Shown here piece by piece: positions 1 to 8,333 of a stretch of DNA of 13,497 bases. The notes beneath the pieces are model-generated. The model ran no database searches. It was not told where the DNA came from and saw only the letters and a program-made list of their open reading frames with translations. The position numbers were made by a program, and so were the translations under genes. This DNA comes from JANNSW01 sp031431235 (lineage in GTDB: Bacteria; Pseudomonadota; Alphaproteobacteria; Rhizobiales; Hyphomicrobiaceae), in NCBI GenBank assembly GCA_031431235.1, contig JANPDA010000481.1, positions 1 through 13,497 on the forward strand, written 5' to 3'. The first letter of the stretch is position 1; each line of letters starts with the position of its first letter.

Positions 1-275
<275 letters not shown>

Positions 276-312
276 TGGGCTTGCTCCTTCAGATTGGGAA
301 TCTATTCAATTT

Positions 313-406
313 GGCGAGTGGCGAGGTGGCGAATGGCGAAAGGGGAAACCAGTGGCGCGACCGGCGGTCGGTTCCCCCACTCGCCATTCGCCACTCACCA
401 TTCGCC
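313..406 (-). repeat. Long inverted repeat of tandem heptamers between groES and groEL
   Basis: The left arm (312-340) is built from about four tandem copies of the heptamer TGGCGAR. The right arm (380-406) carries the complementary YTCGCCA copies. The two arms pair with a perfect 13-bp core (327-339 with 381-393). The helix continues outward to 313/406 with one mismatch, one G-T pair and one bulge. It continues inward through GGGGAAA-type pairing (342-350 with 370-377). In the groESL transcript this would be a stable hairpin just upstream of the groEL ribosome-binding site. There is no T-tract, so a simple terminator is unlikely. It may be an mRNA processing or stability element, or a degenerate member of a dispersed intergenic repeat family. 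Confidence 0.8.
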
Positions 407-414
407 CGCAGCCG

Positions 415-729
415 TCAGGCTGCTTTCCGGGCGGCGGCCTTGCCTTCGATCACGCCCATGATGTCGCTCTCCTTCATGATCAGGAGCTCCTCGCCATCGA
501 TCTTGACCTCGGTGCCCGACCATTTGCCGAACAGCACGATATCGCCGGCCTTCACGTCGAGCGTCACGCGCTCGCCTTCCTCGTTGCGGGCGCCCGGGCC
601 GGCCGAGATCACCTCGCCCTGCATCGGCTTCTCGGTGGCGCTGTCGGGGATGATAATGCCACCGGCGGTCTTGGTGTCTTCCGGCAGACGCTTGACGACC
701 ACGCGATCATGGAGCGGACGGAATTTCAT
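415..729 (-). CDS. groES: Co-chaperonin GroES (Hsp10)
   Basis: This is the 10-kDa lid of the GroEL folding chamber; seven subunits cap the ring and release substrate with ATP cycling in the cytosol. The 104-residue product has the typical length and starts MKFRPLHDRVVVKR. It contains the mobile-loop region around residues 16-33 (EDTKTAGGIIIPDSA, with the GGIIIP contact for GroEL) and ends with the conserved LIMKESDIMGVIEG block before a short AAARKAA tail. The ATG at 729-727 is supported by the family start and by a GGGAG ribosome-binding site about 10 nt upstream. The frame stays open further upstream, but that extension crosses the promoter and CIRCE and is not used. It is the first gene of the operon, with a leader of about 100 nt, and is expected to be repressed by HrcA and induced by heat. 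Confidence 0.97.
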   Translation of the reverse strand: MKFRPLHDRVVVKRLPEDTKTAGGIIIPDSATEKPMQGEVISAGPGARNEEGERVTLDVKAGDIVLFGKWSGTEVKIDGEELLIMKESDIMGVIEGKAAARKAA

Positions 730-795
730 GGATGACTTGCTCCCACTGGGTTTCTTGCTCAAGGGCTTACTTTCGATTGAGTTTTGGCAGGCGCG

Positions 796-822
796 CTGGC
801 ACTCAATCGAACGGAGTGCCAC
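796..822 (-). promoter_or_regulatory. Second, proximal CIRCE-like operator (putative HrcA site)
   Basis: The plus strand reads CTGGCACTC, nine bases, then GAGTGCCAC. It is a dyad with 8 bp of perfect symmetry and exactly the 9-nt spacer of the CIRCE consensus TTAGCACTC-N9-GAGTGCTAA, differing at outer positions of each arm. It lies just downstream of the predicted transcription start (about 830), so it would fall in the groES leader, where CIRCE elements commonly sit. The call rests on the spacing and symmetry; HrcA binding is inferred. Confidence 0.75.
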
Positions 823-836
823 CGGCTGGGCGGAGG

Positions 837-864
837 GATATACCGGCCAAATTATCGCTGTCAA
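837..864 (-). promoter_or_regulatory. Predicted groESL promoter
   Basis: On the minus strand, TTGACA (864-859) is followed after 16 nt by TATATC (842-837), giving a predicted start near 830. The -35 is a perfect sigma-70 hexamer. It is preceded by C, giving CTTGAC, so an RpoH (heat-shock sigma) promoter with a CTTG-type -35 is an alternative reading. It is the only convincing promoter found upstream of groES and is flanked on both sides by CIRCE-like dyads. Confidence 0.65.
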
Positions 865-872
865 GACATTTG

Positions 873-899
873 TTAGCACTCGGGCGGGCTGAGTGCCAA
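873..899 (-). promoter_or_regulatory. CIRCE operator (HrcA binding site), distal copy
   Basis: The plus strand reads TTAGCACTC, nine bases, then GAGTGCCAA. This is the CIRCE consensus with a single substitution in the second arm. CIRCE is the operator of the repressor HrcA, which controls groESL and other heat-shock operons in many bacteria. It is placed just upstream of the -35 element rather than in the leader, which is unusual; a second CIRCE-like dyad occupies the usual position at 796-822. Confidence 0.9.
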
Positions 900-991
900 A
901 GTCGGAAGGTGAGCGAGAGGGACGGTTTTTTGCGCTGCTTGGAGGGCGGAGTGGGCGTGACCGCGGCCAGCTCGCAGCGGTGGTGCCGGGC

Positions 992-1043
992 ACCGGCCGG
1001 GGCCGATGCATATCACTGGGGGCCGGTCGGGTGCCTGACACCC
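992..1043 (-). other. Dyads in the gap between yciI-like gene and groES
   Basis: The 218-nt gap (900-1117) contains ACCGGCC at 992-998 complementary to GGCCGGT at 1021-1027 (7 bp, 22-nt loop). It also contains a small GGGTG/CACCC hairpin at 1029-1043 (5 bp, 5-nt loop). Neither is followed by a T-run. They could help end the acnA transcript before the groES promoter, but in GC-rich DNA dyads of this size can occur by chance. No gene is seen in this gap. Confidence 0.25.
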
Positions 1044-1117
1044 ATGAGGCCCCGTGCTCTGATGGGCGCAACCAGCCGGAAGCCTGCCTCCCCCAGCCGT
1101 CGCCTGCCTCACGGCAT

Positions 1118-1408
1118 CTATGTGGCCGGATTGCCGATCACCCAGCTCCAGGCGCGGATGTCGACGCTCTGGAACAGGCCCGCTCTGGCATAGGGGTCGG
1201 CGTCGGCGATGGCGCGGGCCGCCGTGATCGAGGCGGCTTCCACGATGACGAGGCTGCCGCGCGGCTCGGCGCCGTCCTCGGTCAGGAACGGCCCCGCCGC
1301 CTTCACCCGCGGATCGAGCTGCTGCAGGTATTCGAGATGGGCCGGCCGGTTCGCCTTGCGGATCGCGAGCGCGCCCGGATTGTCGGTGCAGATGAGAGCA
1401 AAGAGCAT
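1118..1408 (-). CDS. YCII-family (YciI-like) small protein
   Basis: This is a 96-residue protein of the YCII family, small ferredoxin-like-fold proteins whose cellular role is mostly unknown; some fused members act in chloro-aromatic metabolism. Family features seen are the start MLFALICTDNPGAL, the conserved His24 in RPAHLEYL, AGPFL at 38-42, GSLVIVEA at 51-58, and the A-D-P-Y block at 70-73 followed by GLFQSVDIRAWSW. His24 and Asp71 correspond to the proposed polar site of YciI. The length is normal for the family. It starts 3 nt after the acnA stop with only a weak ribosome-binding site, so translational coupling with acnA is likely. I cannot assign a reaction. Confidence 0.87.
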   Translation of the reverse strand: MLFALICTDNPGALAIRKANRPAHLEYLQQLDPRVKAAGPFLTEDGAEPRGSLVIVEAASITAARAIADADPYARAGLFQSVDIRAWSWVIGNPAT

Positions 1409-1411
1409 GGG

Positions 1412-4105
<2,694 letters not shown>

Positions 4106-4310
4106 GATCGGGGCTCCCTTGCTGGCGCAAACTCGACCGCGCCGCCGGAGTGCCGACGGATTGGTGCACGGGGCGCATACCGACCGGGATCCCGCCCCGC
4201 CCGATATGGTATCCGCAGCCTAGCCGAGCTTTCGCGAACCTCGAATGCTTTAGTCCGAGCCCGGCGCCGCGGCAAGCACTGCACCCGAGCAGCCGTTCAC
4301 AACCAGGCGA

Positions 4311-5483
4311 TCATACCCCGAACCCGCGCAACCGCCCAGGCAGCTCGGCGATCACGCCGGTGCCCACATTGGCGAAGGCGATCCGCAAATGATCGTCCTG
4401 GCCGGGGCCGAAATAGACGCCCGGCAGCGCCAGCACGCCCCGCTCGATGGCGAGCTGCTCGGCCACCTCACGCGCCGGCCGGCCAGGGAAGGGATGCCGC
4501 ACGAACGCGAAATAGGCCCCGACCGATTCGACGCGCCATGCGTTCAGCCCCTTGAAGGCCGCGCGAAACGCCTCGCCCCGCAGGTTGAGCTCGGCCCGGT
4601 TCTGCTCGCGCCAATGCCCGAGCGCCCCGATCCCCCAGGCGAGCGCCTGCTGGCCGGGCCGGGGCGGGCAGATCTGCACCGTGTCGAGCGCCTTCTCGAC
4701 CTCGTCGAGCACCGGCCGCGACGCGGTGATCGCGCCCAGCCGATGTCCCGGCATGCAATAGGCCTTGGAGAAACTATAGAGGCCAATCACCGTATCGCGC
4801 CAGTCCGGATCGGCGAATAGTCCGTGTGGCCGCCCGGCGCCCGTGGGCATGAAATCACGGTAGGTCTCATCCAGCAGGAGCCAGATGCCGCGCTCGCGGC
4901 AGAGCCGCGCGAAGGACTCGAATGTCGCGGGCGGATAGACGGCCCCGGTCGGGTTGTTGGGCGACACCAGGGCAATTGCCCGCACTTTGCCGTCGATCAG
5001 CCGAGCCGCGATTTGCGCATCGGGCACGAACCCCGTGTCGGGCGCAACTGGCAGCACGCGCGCCTCGATGCCGAGCATCCTGAGCGCCATCTCGTGGTTG
5101 AAATACCAGGGCGCCGGCAGCAGCACGGCCTCGCCCGCGCGCGCAACCGAGAGCATCGCGATGAAGAACGCGAGATTGCAGCCGGCCGTGACGGCGACCT
5201 CGCGCTCCGTGACGTTGCCGCCATAGATGCGATTGACCTCCACGGCGTAGGCTTCGCGCAAGGATCTGTCGCCGCCGATGTCGCCATAGCGGGCGGAGGG
5301 AGGCGAGCCGGCATCGCGCCCGAAGCGCTCGAGCAACTCGGGGTGCGGAGGGTTGCTCGGCACCGCCTGCGCCATGTTGATGAGCGGTCCGCGCGAGCCA
5401 TCGTAGCGCGCGGCCCAACCATAGGCCTCCGGGATCGGCGGGGTCGAGGTGTCGATGAGGTTGGGATTGAGGCGGAGGGACAT
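4311..5483 (-). CDS. PLP-dependent aminotransferase, class I/II fold type I
   Basis: This is a cytosolic pyridoxal-phosphate aminotransferase. From the ATG at 5483 it is 390 residues. It has SPNNPTG at 174-180 with the PLP-ring Asn, DETY at 205-208 with the Asp that pairs with the pyridine nitrogen, the Schiff-base lysine K240 in YSFSKAYCMPGHRLGA, and the C-terminal HLRIAFA with the carboxylate-binding Arg near 367. Substrate is not evident; the opening DTSTPPIPEAYGWAARYDG resembles a proteobacterial subgroup annotated only as aminotransferase. The start at 5483 (MSLRLNPN) is preferred because homologues begin about there; an upstream in-frame ATG at 5510 would add 9 residues, and neither has a strong ribosome-binding site. 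It is 205 nt upstream of acnA on the same strand, so co-transcription is possible but not evident. Confidence 0.9.
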   Translation of the reverse strand: MSLRLNPNLIDTSTPPIPEAYGWAARYDGSRGPLINMAQAVPSNPPHPELLERFGRDAGSPPSARYGDIGGDRSLREAYAVEVNRIYGGNVTEREVAVTAGCNLAFFIAMLSVARAGEAVLLPAPWYFNHEMALRMLGIEARVLPVAPDTGFVPDAQIAARLIDGKVRAIALVSPNNPTGAVYPPATFESFARLCRERGIWLLLDETYRDFMPTGAGRPHGLFADPDWRDTVIGLYSFSKAYCMPGHRLGAITASRPVLDEVEKALDTVQICPPRPGQQALAWGIGALGHWREQNRAELNLRGEAFRAAFKGLNAWRVESVGAYFAFVRHPFPGRPAREVAEQLAIERGVLALPGVYFGPGQDDHLRIAFANVGTGVIAELPGRLRGFGV

Positions 5484-5510
5484 CGGGCAAGCAACTCGCA
5501 ACTCGAGCAT

Positions 5511-5892
5511 GGCGGGATCAGCATCGGCTCGAGCCAGACGTACCGGCGAGCCGGATGCGCGTCAAATGCCAGTTTTGCTGCGCTGCCGGCAAGGTCCGGA
5601 GAGGGTCGGCAATCATCGACCGTTGCTCGATCGTTCCGCCTCTCCGGAGCCTCCGGTGCGACGAGTACACAGTACGAGCCCTGGGCGCACCGCCATGTAG
5701 AGTGCGCCGCCCGCGGAGATTGATCAAGTAGCTTTCTTTCCCACGCTGAATATGCTCGGCTGAGCATTGTTGCCGCGGAGACACTCAAATGCAATTGCCG
5801 GCCTGGAATCCCGGCCCGGAGCGACTGACGGTGTTGGCACCCGGGCTGTCGCCGGTGTAGCGTCCGGCGCCAAACGCAACCGGGGGTCCGCA
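5511..5892. other. Divergent intergenic region with stem-loops, no gene seen
   Basis: This stretch separates the minus-strand aminotransferase from the plus-strand carboxypeptidase. No convincing gene was found. It contains a perfect 10-bp dyad (TCCGGAGAGG at 5595-5604 with CCTCTCCGGA at 5639-5648) enclosing a smaller ATCGA/TCGAT stem, and a 7-bp dyad (CGGTGCG at 5654-5660 with CGCACCG at 5686-5692) enclosing GTAC-ACA-GTAC. Weak promoter candidates are TTGACG-N17-TACGTC on the minus strand (5565-5537) toward the aminotransferase and TTGTTG-N17-TGCAAT on the plus strand (5767-5795) toward the carboxypeptidase. Both are poor matches in their -10 or -35 hexamers. Confidence 0.35.
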
Positions 5893-6903
5893 ATGGTCAA
5901 GTGGCTGATCGCCATCGTCACGCTCGCTATCGCCGCCGCGAGCCCTGCGTCAGCGGGTCCAGCGCTGCTGTTCGAGGTGGAGAGCGGCAAGGTGCTCTAT
6001 GCGGAGGAGGCCGACCAGACCTGGCACCCCGCCTCCCTCACCAAGATGATGACCGCCTATCTCACATTCGAAGCGCTGAAGGCGGGAACGCTGAAGCTCG
6101 AGGACAAGCTCGTCTGCTCCCAACCTGCGGTCGAAGCCTCGCCGAGCAAGATCGGGCTGCCGCTCGGGGGCGAGATCACGGTCGATCTCGCCGTCCGGGC
6201 GCTGATCGTGAAATCGGCCAACGACATGGCGATCATGCTCGGCGAGAAGCTCGCCGGCAGCGAGCCCGCCTTCGCCGTGAAGATGACGGAGGCGGCCAAG
6301 CGCCTCGGAATGACGCGAACCAATTTCGCCAATGCGAGCGGCCTGCCCGATCCGCGCCAGGTCTCGTCGGCTCGCGACCTCGCAGTCCTGACCCGCGCGA
6401 TCATCCGCGACTTCCCCGAGCATGCGGCCCTTTTTGCCATGCCGAACATGAAGCTCGGCAACCGGCGCCTCAGCTCGCACAACGGCCTGTTGAAGACGTT
6501 CGAGGGCGCCGATGGCATGAAGACCGGGTTCATCTGCGATTCCGGCTTCAACATCGTCGCCAGCGCAACCCGCGACGGGCGCCGCCTCGTCGCCGTCGTG
6601 CTCGGCGAGCCGAGCTCGGACATGCGCAATGTCCGCGCGGCCGCGCTGCTCCAGCACGGCTTCGAGACGTTTGGCTGGAAGAGCTATTTCTCGTCCGACA
6701 CGATCGACAACATGGCCGTCTCGGAAGGCGCAACCGTCGCGCCCGCCAATGTGCGCAAGCAGGTCACCGCCTGGGCCTGCGGCAACCGGCCAGCGAAGGC
6801 GAGAAAAGCGAAGTCGACGAAAAAGACCTCGTCGAAGAAGAGCACGAAAGAGAAGAGCAGCAGCAAGAAGACGACGACGGGCACGGCCGCGGCGACGCCC
6901 TAG
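5893..6903 (+). CDS. Serine-type D-Ala-D-Ala carboxypeptidase (peptidase S11, PBP5-like)
   Basis: This is a periplasmic penicillin-binding protein that removes the terminal D-Ala of peptidoglycan pentapeptides. From the ATG at 5893 it has 336 residues: a signal peptide of about 21 residues (MVKWLIAIVTLAIAAA then SPASA), and the S11 catalytic triad motifs S48-L-T-K51, S108-A-N110 and K210-T-G212, in typical order and spacing, plus the family block ANASGLPDP (146-154). After about residue 300 it turns into a Lys/Ser/Thr-rich tail instead of the second domain and amphipathic membrane-anchor helix of E. coli PBP5. The start is chosen for the signal peptide and a GGGGG-type ribosome-binding site about 8 nt upstream; a longer frame from 5767 adds an unlikely extension. 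Family identity is firm; the exact paralogue (DacA, DacC, DacF) is not. Confidence 0.93.
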   Translation: MVKWLIAIVTLAIAAASPASAGPALLFEVESGKVLYAEEADQTWHPASLTKMMTAYLTFEALKAGTLKLEDKLVCSQPAVEASPSKIGLPLGGEITVDLAVRALIVKSANDMAIMLGEKLAGSEPAFAVKMTEAAKRLGMTRTNFANASGLPDPRQVSSARDLAVLTRAIIRDFPEHAALFAMPNMKLGNRRLSSHNGLLKTFEGADGMKTGFICDSGFNIVASATRDGRRLVAVVLGEPSSDMRNVRAAALLQHGFETFGWKSYFSSDTIDNMAVSEGATVAPANVRKQVTAWACGNRPAKARKAKSTKKTSSKKSTKEKSSSKKTTTGTAAATP

Positions 6904-6992
6904 GCTAACTCTCTGGAATCATTGAGGTTGTGCGAAGCGGCGGCCATCCCGGCAGAGGACCGCACAACCCGTTTCATTTCAATGAGTTAGCC
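6903..6992. repeat. Two-block palindrome between convergent genes
   Basis: GGCTAACTC (6903-6911) is complementary to GAGTTAGCC (6984-6992), and GGTTGTGCG (6926-6934) is complementary to CGCACAACC (6961-6969). The 14-nt interval between the outer and inner blocks is equal on both sides, so the arms are 32 nt each with a 26-nt centre. The outer block begins at the last base of the carboxypeptidase TAG stop. It sits between convergent genes, so a bidirectional terminator is possible, but there is no clear T-tract. A degenerate palindromic repeat element is the alternative. Confidence 0.7.
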
Positions 6993-7011
6993 TGCAACCC
7001 AGGCACCACGC

Positions 7012-8010
7012 TCACCCCTTGCGCCTCTTCGCGCCCGCACCGCCCTTGCGCTTCTTCTGCACGCCGTCGGCAAGCAGGCACAGGATCTCGAACATCAGGT
7101 TGGCCGCAACCAGCGCGGTGCCCCCGGAGGGATCGAAGGGTGGCGACACCTCCACCACGTCGGCTCCGACGAAATCGAGGCCTTTGAGGCCGCGCAGCAT
7201 GCGTTGTGCCTCGCCCGGCGTATAGCCGCCGATCTCGGGTGTGCCGGTGCCCGGTGTGAAGGTCGGGTCGATGCCGTCCACATCGAAGGACAGGTAGGTC
7301 GCCCCCTCGCCCACCACCCGGCGTGCCTCCTTCACGACCTTGTCGAAGCCCATCTCCATCACGTCCTCGATGAAGATGATGCGCACGCCCGCCTTCTGGC
7401 CCCACTCGTAGTCGTCGGCACCATACATGGAGCCGCGGATGCCGATCTGCACCGTGCGTTTGGGATCGAGCAGGCCTTCCTCGATGGCGCGACGGAATGG
7501 CGTGCCATGGGTGATCTTGAAGCCGCCGAAGTATTCGTCATAGAGGTCGGTGTGGCTGTCGAAATGCACCATGCCGACAGGCCGGTCCTTGGCCATCGCG
7601 CGCAGGATCGGCAGCGAGATCAGGTGATCGCCACCGGCAGCGAGCGGCACGATGCCGCGCTTCTTCATCTCGGCAAAGAAGCCCCCGATGCGCTCGAGTG
7701 CATCGGGCAGGTCGGCCGGATTGACCGGCGTGTCGCCCATGTCGGCGCAATTGGCCACCATGAAAGGACTCATGTCGTGCACGCGGTGGAAGCGGCGAAT
7801 GATCGAGGACTGGTCGCGGATCTGGCGCGGCCCATGGCGCGGGCCGGTGCGGTTGGTCACACCCTGGTCGAAGGGTACGCCGACGAGCCCGATCTCCAGG
7901 TCCTTGGCGCGCGGGTCGTCGAGCGGCACGTGCGGCAGGCGCATGAAGGTGGCGATGCCCGCGTATCGAGGCCATGAATTGATGCCGAGCGGCATGAAGG
8001 TGTCGGACAA
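7012..8010 (-). CDS. speB: Agmatinase-family ureohydrolase
   Basis: This is a manganese-dependent hydrolase that releases urea from a guanidino compound; agmatine to putrescine is the default assignment, but guanidinobutyrate and similar substrates are equally possible from sequence. From the TTG start the protein has 332 residues. Metal ligands are all present: H129 in AGGDH, D151, H153 and D155 in HFDSHTD, and D243 and D245 in SFDVDGIDP, followed by FTPGTGTPEIGG and VEVSPPFDPSG. The C-terminus is a short Lys/Arg/Gly-rich tail. The TTG at 8010-8008 is preferred because GGAGGAG lies about 6 nt upstream; the next in-frame ATG at 7995 would lose five residues and has no such site. It converges with the carboxypeptidase and diverges from the alg44-like gene. 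The gene symbol reflects the family default. Confidence 0.87.
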   Translation of the reverse strand: MSDTFMPLGINSWPRYAGIATFMRLPHVPLDDPRAKDLEIGLVGVPFDQGVTNRTGPRHGPRQIRDQSSIIRRFHRVHDMSPFMVANCADMGDTPVNPADLPDALERIGGFFAEMKKRGIVPLAAGGDHLISLPILRAMAKDRPVGMVHFDSHTDLYDEYFGGFKITHGTPFRRAIEEGLLDPKRTVQIGIRGSMYGADDYEWGQKAGVRIIFIEDVMEMGFDKVVKEARRVVGEGATYLSFDVDGIDPTFTPGTGTPEIGGYTPGEAQRMLRGLKGLDFVGADVVEVSPPFDPSGGTALVAANLMFEILCLLADGVQKKRKGGAGAKRRKG

Positions 8011-8333
8011 GTGTGTCTCCTCCCCGGTGACTGTTTTCGTATGGGCGAGCGCGTGAGGTCGCAGCGAACGCGACTGCTCGTGTAACCCGGCTGCCTGGTG
8101 CTTGGGAAGCTCGGCGGGGGCGTGCGCCACTTGCAGTTTGTGCAGAGCGAGCCAGCGCATCGGCCAATCCGGTCAGGGAGCGATCGGTTAACCATGCCGC
8201 ACGATACTGCCTCACCTCCCGCAGTGCACGGCCCCGAGTTGGCACGATTGCGGGACCGGGCGGGCTTCCGTTAACCCTCATTTGCTAGAGTGGTGCTGTC
8301 AAACCCTAGGGACAGTTGCGTGCACCGCGTATC
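8011..8333. other. Divergent intergenic region upstream of agmatinase and alg44-like gene
   Basis: No gene is seen here. The GGAGGAG ribosome-binding site of the agmatinase lies at the left edge. Two GTTAACC motifs occur, at 8188-8194 (inside the palindrome GGTTAACC and followed by AT, giving TTAACCAT, a CtrA-like half-site) and at 8270-8276. No good sigma-70 promoter was found for the plus-strand gene. An AGGGA at 8308-8312 lies 3 nt before an in-frame TTG and 21 nt before the chosen ATG. Confidence 0.3.

Noticed and set aside
5767..5892. A 42-residue N-terminal extension of the carboxypeptidase
   Set aside because: It would bury the obvious signal peptide that begins at the ATG at 5893, which has its own ribosome-binding site.
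8239..8251. TTGGCACGATTGC as a possible sigma-54 (-24/-12) promoter for the alg44-like gene
   Set aside because: The GG and GC elements are 7 nt apart instead of the required 10, so the spacing is wrong.
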